DNA of 64,000 nucleotides from Drosophila persimilis (GCF_003286085.1 NW_020825680.1:1-64000); one strand, 5' to 3'. Shown: positions 11,033-22,269, numbered from the stretch's first letter. Translations and numbers: made by a program. Notes: generated from the letters alone by a model not told the origin.

Positions 11033-12317
11033 TCTCAAGAAGATATTGAAAGGGTTCGTAAAGGCACCAAGTTAGGCCCCAGTCTTCAGCGCTTGAATCC
11101 CTTCATCCATGAAGAGGCTGGGACATGGTGCTCTTTTTCGTTGTTGCGAGTTGGGGGGCGACTAGTTAACGCTCCTATGTCATATAATGCCAAGTTTCCT
11201 TTGTTATTGACAAAACGCTCGCAGTTTGTGCAGACATACGTTCGCTATCTGCATCAAACGAATTTTCATGCCGGCCCACGAGCACTCGTGAGTATCCTTA
11301 GACAGCGCATTTGGATAGTGCGGATAATGCTCAGGCGGTCTGCAGGGCGACAGTTAGGTCGTGTATTCGTTGCTTTAAATGCAAGCCGCTACTCCGGACC
11401 CAAATGATGGGCAACTTACCCGCAGACCGGCTCCGTGCTCTCCGCCCATTTTCAGTATGTGGCGTTGATTTTTGTGGCCCAGTCTATACGACTCTGAAAA
11501 TTCGTGGAAGGCCCCCTTATAAGTCCTACATAGCGTTATTTGTCGGTTTTGCGTCCAAGGCGGTTCATTTAGAAATTGTCTCCGATTTGACGACTAATTC
11601 CTTCTTGTTGGCATTCCAAAGGTCCGTCGGTCGTCGAGGATGTCCGCAACGCGTGAACTGCGACAACGCGACAAATTTCGTCGGAGCAAGTCGCCACTTC
11701 AGCGAACTGCGGAGGAAGATAGAGGCGGAAGCGGACGCGATACGCGAATTTGCGTCAAGAAGCGGGTGCGAGTTTGCCTTCATACCGCCTCGAGCACCGC
11801 ACATGGGCGGACTTTGGCAGGCCGGTGTGAAGTCTGCCAAGGGCCTACTCCTACGGGCAGTCGGAAGCGCTCTCCTCACCGCAGAGGAGCTGGAGACCGT
11901 GCTGGTCGGGATCGAGGCGGTACTCAACTCGCGCCCGCTAGGACCCCTAAGCCCAGACCCAAGCGGCGGAGACGCGCTGACTCCCGGGCACCTGCTGACA
12001 GGCGGGCCGCTCATCGCACCCCCAGCATCCAGGACCCCGGACCAGGAGGGTCTGAGCTGCTTAAAGCGATGGTCCCGGGAGTATGTGCTGGGATTGCAAA
12101 TAAGATGCAAGTGGCACCAGGAGGAGCCAAACATAAAGGAAGGCGATGCGTAATCGTCGCCGAGGACAACCTGCCTCCTCAACAGTGGCTCCTCGGAAGG
12201 GTGATCGGAACAACCGCCGGGCAGGACGGAAGGGTCAGAGTGGTCGAGCTAAGGACGAGCAGCGGAGCCACGTTCAGGAGGCCGATACACAAATTGGCGC
12301 TTCTGCCAATGGTTTGA
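11033..12317 (+). pseudogene. BEL pol: integrase
   Basis: After the TAG the same frame continues (SQEDIERVRKG), through the zinc-binding region (HQTNFHAGPRALVSILRQR), and shifts near 11330. The core then reads FSVCGVDFCGPV, SDLTTNSFLLAFQR, NCDNATNFVGASRHF and PHMGGLWQAGVKSAKGLLL, carrying the D, D and E of the catalytic triad. The C-terminal part breaks near 12060, where about 45 bp present in the other copies are absent, and again at 12150 (GDA then TAA). Remnant code runs to the TGA at 12315-12317 (IHKLALLPMV). Integrase joins the cDNA to genomic DNA. This is the only one of the three copies that retains the full core. Confidence 0.85.
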
Positions 12318-12516
12318 AGCCTTCCAGGCCTTCAACGGGGCCGGTGTAGCGCCATTTGAATAATAATAATTGTTATTAGGATAGTATTTCATGAAGTCTA
12401 GTGTAAGTTAGGCTAGGGCAAAGCGGGAGCGCAATAAAAGCTCGCTCTCTCGCTCTTGGCGAATTCGCCCCGCTTTGCCACCGTAGGTAAGGTAGGCATA
12501 GAAGAAATTGTTTTAA

Positions 12517-12526
12517 TATATAAAAG
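12517..12526 (+). promoter_or_regulatory. TATA-like box in the BEL LTR
   Basis: TATATAAAAG in the LTR, upstream of AAAATAAA at 12583-12590. In the 45624 and 59345 LTRs the box reads ATATATAGAAAG, a weaker match. It is the likely promoter element for the element's RNA; the start site cannot be read from sequence. Confidence 0.5.
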
Positions 12527-12590
12527 GGGTCGAGAAAAATCCATGAAATCGAACGCACGCACCCCTTTTCTTTCGTCGTATTAAAATAAA

Positions 12591-13710
12591 CGAGGGGGAA
12601 CGTTGTGAGTTGCTGCGGACACCGCAACTCTACGGTTATACCCGATACTAAGTCAGTATGGCTCTCCTCCGGCAGACGCCGCTAATATTTAACGACACGA
12701 CAAAGAGTGCGTGCGAGAGAGACAGAAAATCAGTCTGAGCGTGACGTCGGGCGCTGCGTAGCCACTGCAAATTGATTTGTTCCTTTTGGCTATAAAAATG
12801 ATCTGATCTGATCTGATCCAGATTCAGCAATCTAATAGATATGGTCATTATCTATGATTCTGCGTTTTTAGTTTTCTCAAATCTGCAATATTGTGGATGC
12901 AACAGATTTTCGTCCTTTGTGGGGGCGGAAGGGGGTGGGGCGAAATTCTGAGATATACGTTTTATAGTGACATCTTAATGGAGTGTGTGTACCAAATTTG
13001 GTTACTCTAGCCTTAATAGTCTCTGAGATTTGTGGTTGCCTCAGATTTTCGTCCTTTGCGGGGGCGGAAGGGGGTGTTGCGAAATTTGGACAGGAAACGG
13101 TCAAGGTCCGATATCACAGGAGTGTGGATACCAAATTTGGTTGCTCTGGCTTTTATAGGTTCTGAGATCCTTGAACTCATATTTTGCAATTGGCAAAACC
13201 GACCATGAAACCTGTGTGTTAGAGTGAGACAGAGCGAGAAAGAGTGATATTGTTTTCGTGATTCTGGCTGTAATAATTATACGATCTGGTTCGGATTTTG
13301 CACTCTAGAAGATATAGTCATCTTCTACGATTAGATTAGTTTTTAGTTTTCTCGTATCGTCGAAATTGTGGATGCCACAGATTTTCGCCCTTTGTGGGGG
13401 CGGAAGTGGGCGGGGCAAAGTTTTGAAATATTTTTGGAGCAGTGACATATCACAGAAGTCTGGATCCAAAACATCGTTGCTCTAGCTCTTATAGTCTTTG
13501 AGCATTAGGCGCTGAAGGGGACGGACAGACGGACAGACGGACAGACGGACGGACGGACAGACAGACAGGGCTCAATCGACTCGGCTATTGATGCTGATCA
13601 AGAATATATATACTTTATAGGGTCGGAAACGATTCCTTCTGGACGTTACACACATCCACTTTTACCACAAATCTAATATACCCCAATACTCATTTTGAGT
13701 ATCGGGTATA
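12591..13710 (-). mobile_element. DINE-1-like element inside the BEL 3' LTR
   Basis: About 1.12 kb, with the 3' hairpin end at the left (GAGTTGCTGCGGACACCGCAACTC) and the TATACCCGATACTC end at the right, and a GACA/GACGGACA tract at about 13520-13566. It is the subtype with GAAATTCTGAGATATACG and GACAGGAAACGGTCAAGG, the same as the right half of the element at 4605-6093 and the one at 18281. It sits at exactly the LTR position occupied by the DINE-1-like insert in the 5' LTR. Confidence 0.85.
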
Positions 13711-13772
13711 AAAATTGCAGTCACCCAAGAAATTTCGGTATTGTTATTTAGAAAAACTATTCTAAAATTTCA

Positions 13773-14795
13773 GTTTGACTTGCGCTTAGAGTTAACGAAC
13801 GAATAGAATTTTTAGGATCACTACGAAAGTTTCTACTACATTGTGAAAGGTAATGATTATAACACTGACTATTGACGGCAAGGAATAGAGAGCGAGCGGA
13901 GGAGTATACAGCTAAGGCCAACGTGGAGCCCGACTTCTGGTACTTTTTATAGAGCCGGGATTTATTATTTTTTAAGTATGACAAATACTTGGAGAACCAG
14001 GGAGGCTTGGACGATACAGGTACAGTGATATCTGGAACAAACGTATTTAGGGCGGAGTAAATAGAACTATAAAACGAGTTAACAGTTGCATCTATGTTCG
14101 GTAATGAATAAAGAAACGACCAATCAACCCGCGAGAGATGTAGATCTAAATCGATAAAGTTTGTTTTGCGAAAACACTTTATGTGACAAGGAGCCATGGA
14201 ACTGTCAGCACCTCCAGATTGTGTACACTCCAGTGATATCAACAAAGTTGGATGGTAAGGATCTTCAGGGAGAGATATTGGGCTTGCTCTAGATACCGTA
14301 GCAATTGGGAAACAACAGGTTAGCGTCATCACAAGGCAGCCAAGAAAGAAATGGGAGGTTAAAGTCCCCCATGACAATAATTCGATCATTGCACTCTAAT
14401 GCAGAAACAACAATATTAATTGCTGAGAGGTGGTGTAAGTAAAGCTCAGCATCAGACCTGGGAGGAATGTAAGAGCAGGTTAAATAGAAAAATGCGGAGC
14501 CAACACGAACTTTGACTGCAACAAATTCAATTCCGTGAATGTTATTAAATGGGAATAACTCAGATGAGAAAACAGATTTAACTGCAATCAGAACCCCACC
14601 TGCAAAAGATGGGCGGTCCATTCTATAAATAGTGTAACTATCAATGAAAATTTCATGATCATTGACAGAGGAGTTAAGCCTGGTTTCGGTAAACGCGATG
14701 GCATCGAAATCAAAGGACGCGCTATTAGTATGAATTTGACGCAATTTTCCCAGCAAACTGCGAACGTTCTGATAGTGCATGGAAAAATAGTACAT
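13773..14795 (-). pseudogene. LINE ORF2, endonuclease part
   Basis: ORF2 opens with MYYFSMHYQNVRSLLGKL and carries apurinic/apyrimidinic-like endonuclease motifs: IAFTETRLNSSV (catalytic E), GGVLIAVK, YIPPRS and IVMGDFNLPFLSW. Frame is lost near 14320, together with the H-containing end of the endonuclease. Another frame continues through the endonuclease-RT linker (PPWFSKYLSYLKNNKSRLYKK), with the last family-like residues near 13800. The enzyme nicks the target DNA to prime reverse transcription. The RT domain itself is absent here. Confidence 0.75.
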
Positions 14796-15906
14796 CAGTT
14801 TTTTGGAGCATCTTCGGTAATTCTTGGATTCGAGTTCGAATCTTTGAGAAGGAACTCATGCACAATTGTATGCTCAGGCCATATTGACGGTTCTAGAGAA
14901 CGGGATAGTAAAGAATCAGGGAGAAGAATTTTAAATGATGATATGTTGCGCTTATGTTTAAATGTAAATTTAGTCACAACTATATCAACAGGCGAAGTGT
15001 TAAGTTTAGAGGAAAGATGTTTAACATCCTCTGTTGTAGCCTCAGGAATAAGACGAGAAACAAATATTGCTTTCCGAGGGACCACTGCTCTAAGTTGAAG
15101 TCCCGAGCGAGATCGAGATGGTGGAGCCACTCCTAAAAGAGATCTCGGTCCAAGGGCAGAGGAATTGGCAGCAATGGTTGTAGCAGGAATCGGAGTAGGA
15201 ATTGGGGCAGGAATTGGAGCAGGAATTGGAGCAGGAATTGGAGCAGGAATTGGCAAGACGTCGTCAGCAACCAGCACACCCGCACTAGGAGCACTCACCG
15301 CGTCAGAAGTGACGGCCACATTGCTCGGTGTAAAGAACTCCGGAGCCACCGTTGGCGGATTTACAGACAACGGCGTGACATGACTACACGGAAATGCTGC
15401 CGATGGATGAAGGTGGGAGGCAGGCGTACCAATCGGATTAGGTTGCAAGAGATTGTTATCATTATGCGGAATTTTCCGTCTAGGCGATTCGCTCAAGAGT
15501 TTGAGCCCAAGAAACTGTGATTCAAGGGCAAGAAAATTCTCGTTGAGAGCCACAAATTGTTTCCGGACATCCAGAAACCCAGTTCGAGTCTGTCTCATAA
15601 ATGTGCGCATTTCGGCCTCAATCTCCCGACAAGCCAGACATGACCAAGACAGACCCATGCGTTTCCCATCAGATCATTCAGCCGGCCAAAATTTCCACCA
15701 CCAGCACATTTTATGTGGGCAAAATTGTCGCACAGCCAGCAGCTAAGAAATGAATCATCAATGATAACACCACCGAATTCACATTTCTTTGCACTACAAA
15801 CGATTGCCATTATTGACAGCAATAGAATCACTGTGCACGAATAATAAAAGAACGGAGTGAGATCGCAGGTAAAGTAGGAGAGCAGACAGCAGAGCGAGCC
15901 AGGCAA
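14795..15906 (-). pseudogene. LINE ORF1 with PHD-type zinc finger and proline repeat
   Basis: The start (15817 region, MAIVCSAKKC) leads into a PHD-type finger: C-x3-C, CWLC, HIKC, then, one frame away after a shift near 15655, WSCLAC. A predicted helical segment follows (FVALNENFLALESQFLGL), then a proline-rich linker with six to seven PIPA units (12-bp repeat at about 15183-15256), then a basic domain. CR1-type ORF1 proteins with PHD fingers bind element RNA and may read chromatin. The ORF1 stop TGA overlaps the ORF2 ATG at 14795. Apart from the frameshift the ORF is open. Confidence 0.7.
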
Positions 15907-16300
15907 TCAGCTGCAGCAGCAATAATTCAAAGCAGATGATCCAACGAAGTGCAGAAAACGAGCAGTAAACTCACCAAAGCAGAGACACAAAAGAAAAGTC
16001 CACAGTGAGGGAGAGTATAGGCAATCCAGAGAGAGTGATAGCAACAATGCGAGCAGCCCGCTTATGCTCACGAGAGAGTGTGGGCGATGCAAACGCTGAT
16101 GCGCAAGAACAGTGCACACCGAAGAAGCGATAACGAAAAGCAGACTGAGCAAAAAACAATAACAAATTGCCTGCACGAGTCCGATGCGTTACGATTGCAA
16201 TATTGAATTTACATATATTAAACACTTCTTTACAAACAAAACACTGGTGGTTATCACAAAGTAGAATCAAATTAAAGTGATGCGATAATATATCAAAACA

Positions 16301-16616
16301 AAGTCACAAGAATGTTGTATGATATTTAGGCAAAGGGCGGAGAATGCGGGTGCAAGAAAAAAAACACAACCGGCTTAAGCAAGAGCTAGAAGCGAATCCT
16401 ATGATCACTCTATTTTAAATATGTTTTCGCATTTTTAATCGTTTCACAAACACATGCAGCACATTCGTTTATTATGAAATTGTAACGTATAAAACAGAGA
16501 AACAGTGCTTCGAACTATTGAACATGATAACTAGACACTGTGGATTATTGCTTTGTCAGACTCTACCCGGAATCGGGTATTATATGTAATATCTGTGGTA
16601 TCACTAAAAGTGAGTG
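16301..16616. other. no gene seen
   Basis: AT-rich spacer between the presumed 5' end of the LINE and the 3' end of the TBC1D13-like pseudogene. I see no coding match, LTR end or RNA gene in it. Confidence 0.5.
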
Positions 16617-17890
16617 CTACGCCAGGGAGACTGCATGAGTAATCACAACGTTTATGTCAATGGGTGGATAGTTTTGCAGCAGCTTCACATTCGAGGCAAA
16701 GTCGTTCTCCAATATTGCTTCCCTTTGGATTCTATAAATCAGCATGCTTACAATATCATGGTTCAGCAGATTTTGATGAGAAAATTAAAGCGCTGCTCGT
16801 CCGAGAATACCGAATCACAAATTCGCAGCACATCGGGCAGTGGAAACTCCTGCGAGAGCAGGAGGGTGAGCCACCTGAAGCTGTAGTACTGCGGAGGCAG
16901 CTCTTGGCTCTTCAGATGCTATATCTTTAGTCTTCAGCATGTTAGATAGCAGGCCCATCATGAACTTTATACCACCCTCCGCATCGTCCAGAGTCTTGAT
17001 GAAGAAGTCGCGTATCTCGCTCATTAGAGCCGTGAAGCAGAAGAAACAGTCTACCTCCGCATGGGCGCGGTACGAGAGATCCGGATCCGAGGCCATCACA
17101 TAGTAGATGGGTCCGACAATCTCATTCATGCCCTGTACGTAACCCAGGCCAGGACGTTCGCCGAGCTGAGCACCGTGGGCCCTACCCGTTCGTGAAGCCG
17201 GCGCCCGTGCTCGTCTTTACTGTGCACCACAATGTCACAGGGATACTCTGTGGGCTGCTGAAAGAACGAGATGTCGGGACACAGGCGCCTCACATCTTTG
17301 TCGATCTGCAGCAGAAATTCGTTGTCATTGAAGAATGTGTTCTAGGCGCTTTCTGGCCCCTCGCTAAGCGGATGATCTTGTAGGCCAACGCCCCTTGAAT
17401 CAACAGCGACGTCCCCGTCCCCGTCGCCTTCTCCAGCTCCATTGCAGCTGTGTCCCGGGGGGAGTACCAATTCCTCAATGAACTGCTGGTACAGGGCTCG
17501 CTTCTGGGCCAGCGTGGTCGTCCAACTGCTGCGTCTTGGTCCCAAGTAGCCCAACAGCAGTTTCCAGCTGAGTGCACGGAAGCTTTGTACATCGGGCACA
17601 CCTGTGGATTGGATTGGATTCATGTCCATGAATTACTACGCCTATCAGAAGTGTGATATCCCACCATTAAACGTCAGTCTGCGCAGCTCCTTTAGGTCAA
17701 CCACATCCTGGGCCAGCGCATCATCTTTTACACTGAAAGATACAGGGGGGGATAACAATCTTTTGTTCTTAATTCCCGAAAACACGTCACATTTTTGTGT
17801 CGTCCATACCGCGCCTTGAAAATGGACATGCTTTGGCTGTATGCGGGCGAGGATCTCGGTCTGCTCCATGCAGGGACAGTCGCTTTGCAA
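16617..17890 (-). pseudogene. TBC1D13-like Rab GTPase-activating protein, degenerate copy
   Basis: Read on the minus strand, ordered pieces match TBC1D13: KELRRLTFNGG (about 17670), an intron of about 70 bp, VPDVQSFRALSWKLLLGYLG, then LLQIDKDVRRLCPDISFFQ with the TBC arginine-finger motif (about 17300). After a deletion come GYVQGMNEIVGPIYYV with the glutamine finger (about 17140), SFRWLTLLLSQEFPLP (about 16870) and a C-terminus ending at the TAG at 16617-16619. TBC domains speed GTP hydrolysis by Rab proteins in membrane traffic. Damage: a TAG replacing a Trp near 17342, loss of the segment between the two catalytic fingers near 17150, a frameshift near 16905, stops near 16760, and an intron cut to about 29 bp. 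Retained introns indicate a DNA-level copy. The N-terminal limit is uncertain. Confidence 0.88.
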
Positions 17891-18280
17891 TGATGTGGAC
17901 TGGACTTATATTATTGCTTTGTTGTCATCCAGCCAGCTGCATTATTGCTTTTTCCAATACAGTTCGAAGCAGAAACAATTTTGATATTCCGTCGAATATT
18001 TTTAGATATCTAGATCTCTCAGCCCTGCCCACATAATTTTATCCGATTAATGAATAAATTTTCTACTTAACTGTCTTGTTTTAAATACTTGACTTTAATT
18101 GTTTTTGCCTCAATTTTGGTTCCTCAACAACAATATATGTAGCTGAAAACCCGAACTTAGCCCTCTTAAGCCCCCTCTATTTAAATAGTTCAAATACTGG
18201 AGGTAAATGACGGAAAATATTAACGATTGTAAATTCTTCTTGTAGACTCATGCCATCTTTCGTCTGAACTTAAAAAAAAA
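17891..18280. other. no gene seen
   Basis: AT-rich sequence between the TBC1D13-like copy and the next DINE-1-like element. It may hold 5' flank or first-exon sequence of the TBC gene, but I recognise no coding block. An A-run ends at 18280, where the DINE-1-like element starts. Confidence 0.4.
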
Positions 18281-19368
18281 CGAGGGGGAACGTTGTGAGT
18301 TGCTGCGGACACCGCAACTCTAAAGTTATACCCGATACTAAGTCAGTATGGCTCTCCTCCGGCAGAAGCCGCAAAGAATGCGTGCGAGAGAGACAGAAAA
18401 TCAGTCTGAGCGTGACGTCGGGCGCTGCGTAGCCAATGCAAATTGATTTGTTCCTTTTGGCTACAAAAATAATCTGATCTGATCCAGATTCAGCAACCGG
18501 ATAGATATAGTCATTCTCTATGATTCTGCGTTTTTAGTTTTCTCGAATCTGCAATAATGTGGATGCAACAGATTTTCGTCCTTTGTGGGGGCGGATGGGG
18601 GTGGGGCGAAATTCTGAGATATACGTTTTATAGTGACATCTTAAAGGAGTGTGTGCACCAAATTTGGTTACTCTAGCCTTAATAGTCTCTGAGATTTGTG
18701 GTTGCCTCAGATTTTCGTCCTTTGCGGGGGCGGAAGGGGGTGTGGCGAAATTTGGACAGGAAACGGTCAAGGTCCGATATCACAGGAGTGTGGATACCAA
18801 ATTTGGTTGCTCTGGCTTTTATAGGTTCTGAGATCCTTGAACTCATATTTTGCAATTGGCAAAACCGACCATGAAACCTGTGTGTTAGAGTAAGACAGAG
18901 CGAGAAAGAGTGAAATTGTTTTCGTGATTCTGGCTATAATAATTATACGATCTGGTTCAGATTTTGCACTCTAGAAGATATAGTCATCTTCTACGATTAG
19001 ATTAGTTTTTAGTTTTCTCGTATCGTCGAAATTGTGGATGCCACAGATTTTCGCCCTTTGTGGGGGCGGAAGTGGGCGGGGCAAAGTTTTGAAATATTTT
19101 TGGAGCAGTGACATATCACAGAAGTCTGGATCCAAAACATCGTTGCTCTAGCTCTTATAGTCTTTGAGCATTAGGCGCTGAAGGGGACGGACAGACGGAC
19201 AGACGGACGGACGGACAGACAGACAGGGCTCAATCGACTCGGCTATTGATGCTGATAAAGAATATATATACTTTGTAGGGTCGGAAACGATTCCTTCTGG
19301 ACGTTACACACATCCACTTTTACCACAAATCTAATATACCCCAATACTCATTTTGAGTATCGGGTATA
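18281..19368 (-). mobile_element. DINE-1-like element, tandem copy 4
   Basis: Hairpin-bearing 3' end at left (CGAGGGGGAACG), TATACCCGATACTC end at right, GACA/GACGGACA tract at about 19187-19227. It belongs to the GAAATTCTGAGATATACG subtype. About 25 bp of the CGCTAATATTAAACGACACGACAAAG block are missing near its left end. It abuts the next element without spacer. Confidence 0.85.
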
Positions 19369-19369
19369 A

Positions 19370-20415
19370 CGAGGGGGAACGTTGTGAGTTGCTGCGGACA
19401 CCGCAACTCTACAGTTATACCCGATACTTAGTCAGTATGGCTCTCCTCCGGCAGACGCCGCCAATATTAAACGACACGACAAAGAGCGTAGCCACTGCAA
19501 ATTGATTTGTTCCTTTTGGCTATAAAAATTATCTGATCTGATCCAGATTCAGCAATCTGATAGATATGGTCATTGTCTATGATTCTGCGTTTTTAGTTTA
19601 CTCGATTTTGCAATATTGTGGATGCAACAGATTTTCGTCCTTTGTGTGGGCGGAAGGGGGTGGGGCGAAATTTTGAGATAAAGGTTTTATAGTGAGATCT
19701 AACAGAAGTGCGGATACCAAATTTGGTTACTCTAGCTTTAATAGTCTCTGAGATTTGTTAATATCCCCAGATTTGCATCGTTTGCGGGGGCGGAAGGGGG
19801 TGTGGCGAAATTTTGAAACAAACTCGTCTCGGTCCGATATATTAGGAGTGTGGATACCAAATTTGGTTGCTCTAGCTTTTATAGTCTCTGAGATCTAGGC
19901 GCTAATGTTTTACTCTAAGCAAAGCCGCCTATGCTACCTGTGTGTTAGAGAAATTGTTTTCTTGATGCTGGCTATAATAGTAATACGATCCAATTCAGAT
20001 TCTGCAGTCTAAAAGATATGGTCATTCTCTACGATTCTGCGTTTTTTGTTTTCTCGTATCTTTAAAATTGTGGATGCCACAGATTTTCGCCCTTTGTGGG
20101 GGCGGAAGTGGGCAAAGTTTTGAAATATTTTTGTAGCAGTGACATATCACAGAAGTCTGGATCCAAAGCATCGTTGCTCTAGCTCTTATAGTCTTTGAGC
20201 ATTAGGCGCTGAAGGGGACGGACGGACGGACAGACGGACGGACGGACAGACGGACAGACGGACAGACAGACATGGCTCAATCGACTCGGCTATTGATGCT
20301 GATCAAGAATATATATACTTTTTGGGGTCGGAAACGATTCCTTCTGGACGTTACACACATCCACTTTTACCACAAATCTAATATACCCCAATACTCATTT
20401 TGAGTATCGGGTATA
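19370..20415 (-). mobile_element. DINE-1-like element, tandem copy 5
   Basis: Same orientation as its left neighbour but of the other subtype (GATCTAACAGAAGTGCGG), closely resembling the element at 3569-4604, including the same short deletion near the left end. The GACA/GACGGACA tract is expanded (about 20216-20271). Its right end is followed within 14 bp by the first 20 bp of the roo-like LTR. Confidence 0.85.
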
Positions 20416-20448
20416 AAAACACTATATCTGTTCAGCCACAGACATGTA

Positions 20449-22269
20449 AATCGGAGTCGAGCATTACTACTCGCTGCTGCTACCAGATCAACAGCTAAGC
20501 TGGGATGGATTGTGGCAGGAAAAGTCAAATCTGCCCACAATTCCTCACCCATTTGTGCAACGGGAGTAAACGAGCTCATGGAAAGATTCTGCACTCTGGA
20601 CAATCTAGAGACGGAAGACAAACCACGCACTCCAGTGGAAGCACGGTGTGAAGCTCATTTTATAGAAAATCTTCAGACAGCTTCAGACGGCCGTTTTATT
20701 GTAAAGCTCCTATTTTCCGAACACCCTTCAGCCCTGGGGGAGTCGTTGGAAACCGCAACAAAAAGATTCCTAGCGTTGGAGCGGCGAAGCTCAACAGAAA
20801 CTTGGAAGAGTTATGTGGACTTCATGGAAGAGTATGAAGGACTAGGACATATGAAGATTGAGCCAGCATCAAAAGTTCCCAAAAGGCACTACTTCATTCC
20901 ACATCATTGTGTACTCAAACCTGAGAGCACCACCACAAAGCTTCGGGTAGTATTCGATGCCTCATGCAAATCAACAAGCGGGAAATCTTTGAACGACATT
21001 CTGCAGGCTGGACCCACCGTTCAGAGCGAACTTATGTCCATTCATAAGTACGTATTCACAGCGGACATAGAAAAGATGTACCGGCAAGTGTGGATGAATC
21101 CGGAGGATCAATTCCATCAGATGATAGTCTGGAGGAGCAATCCATCCGAAGAGATCAGGTACTATCGCCTGAAAACAGTAACATATGGGACAACAGCTGC
21201 TCCGTTCCTAGCAACGAAATGTCTGGATCATTTGGCAATACAATACAAAGACAGACTACTAGTAGGATCAACCACATTAAAAACAGATTTCTATGTTGAC
21301 GACTGTCTAACTGGAGCAAACACGATTCCAGAGGCAATTCCTGCTCGACAAGAAATAAATAAGATATTTCTACCGTCCGGATTCAAATTGCGCAAGTGGT
21401 GCTCCAACAATGAGCAACTTCTCCAAGGAATCCCCAAAGAGGATATTGTAACCGATGTAAAATTAGGAGAGACACTAAAGCACTACAGCGTGAAAACTCT
21501 GGGTCTCATCTGGATGCCGAAGAAGGATACATTGTGTGGACGAACACAGAAAAGCCAGGCTACACGCATCACCAAACGGGTGGTATGTTCCGAACTGGCC
21601 CAAATCTTTGACCCAAATCTCTTTGCACCGGTAAAGGCAAAAATCTTCATGCAACAACTTTGGGAGCTCAAACTGGATTGGGATGTCGAATTACCATTAC
21701 AACACCAAACCGAATGGAAAGAATACCGGGACGACTTACAAACATTGAACAAAATGCAAATTCCCCGGCATATCTAAGATGGTAAAATTCCAGTTACCCA
21801 ATAACTCCATCCGTTTGTAGTTGCATCAGAACGAGCATATGGCGCAGCAGTATATGTACGCGCTACATACAAAAACAACCAAGTGTCAGTAAGACTGCTC
21901 TGTTCGAAATCACGTGTGACGCCGACAGCCAAACAATCACTACCACTGTTAGAACTTTGTGCTGCAGTCCTCGGTGCCGAGCTCACAAACCGAGTCCGAC
22001 AGAATCTGCACATGGACATTACAACGGTTTCAGAATGGTTTTGGAGTGATTCCACCGTTGTTTTATCCTGGATAAACGCATCGTCATCAACATACCATAC
22101 CTTTGTGGCAAATCGAATAGCCAAAATCCAGGCATTAACAAATCAGACACAATGGCGTCACGACGTGTCATCGGCCAACAACGCAGCCGATGTCCTGTCG
22201 AGAGGAATCGCATTGTGGTGCTCAAGCATTAAGGGCAATCGCAAGACAACAATATTGGATTATCAATGA
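20449..22269 (+). pseudogene. roo-like pol: reverse transcriptase and RNase H
   Basis: The frame is open from the deletion point: KLGWIVAGKV, MEEYEGLGHMK, the RT motifs VVFDASCKSTS, TADIEKMYRQVWM and catalytic FYVDDCLTGA (about 21290), and thumb LGLIWMPKKDT. It stops at 21775 (TAA after RHI), just before RNase H. RNase H continues with ERAYGAAVYVRA, LPLLELCAAVLG, WSDSTVVLSWINA and NAADVLSRG, and then runs into a deletion junction near 22215. The second copy at 25651-27388 has the same stop and the same deletion, so both descend from an already defective element. Confidence 0.88.

Larger units (their letters stand above)
6094..13772 (+). mobile_element. BEL/Pao LTR retrotransposon, copy 1 (with DINE-1-like inserts in both LTRs)
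   Basis: Order: 62-bp remnant of the 5' LTR, primer-binding site, 1.1-kb leader, gag, protease, RT/RNase H, integrase, 3' LTR. Of the three copies of this family in the window it is the most complete internally, since the integrase catalytic core is present. It is broken by in-frame stops at 7485 (TAA), 8773 (TAG), 9017 (TAG, made by a short deletion) and 11030 (TAG), and by frameshifts near 8200, 11330 and 12150. There is no env gene. It lies between the two halves of a CR1-like LINE. The left part of the 5' LTR is gone, so no target-site duplication can be checked. Confidence 0.9.
12345..13772 (+). repeat. BEL 3' LTR, interrupted by a DINE-1-like element
   Basis: TGTAGCGCCATTTGAATAA to CTAAAATTTCA, with TG/CA ends. 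It matches the uninterrupted 307-bp LTRs at 45624 and 59345 apart from the insert at 12591-13710 between AAAATAAA and AAAATTGCAG. A TATA-like box and an AATAAA-type signal lie upstream of the insert. Confidence 0.9.
13773..16300 (-). mobile_element. CR1/jockey-type LINE, 5' part
   Basis: Minus-strand 5' portion of a non-LTR retrotransposon. It has an upstream non-coding stretch (right end uncertain, roughly 16260-16400), a PHD-finger-containing ORF1 and the endonuclease part of ORF2. It ends at 13773 against the BEL 3' LTR, before the reverse transcriptase motifs. The 3' part at 1632-2552 is the same kind of element in the same orientation. Confidence 0.75.

Noticed and set aside
11565..12182. 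Long minus-strand frame opposite BEL integrase (and its counterparts at 44870-45448 and 58591-59169)
   Set aside because: GC-rich antisense shadow of integrase; low-complexity S/R/P product without family match.
16558..16590. TACCCGGAATCGGGTAT as a DINE-1-like terminus
   Set aside because: Only the short palindromic core is similar; none of the flanking element sequence is present.
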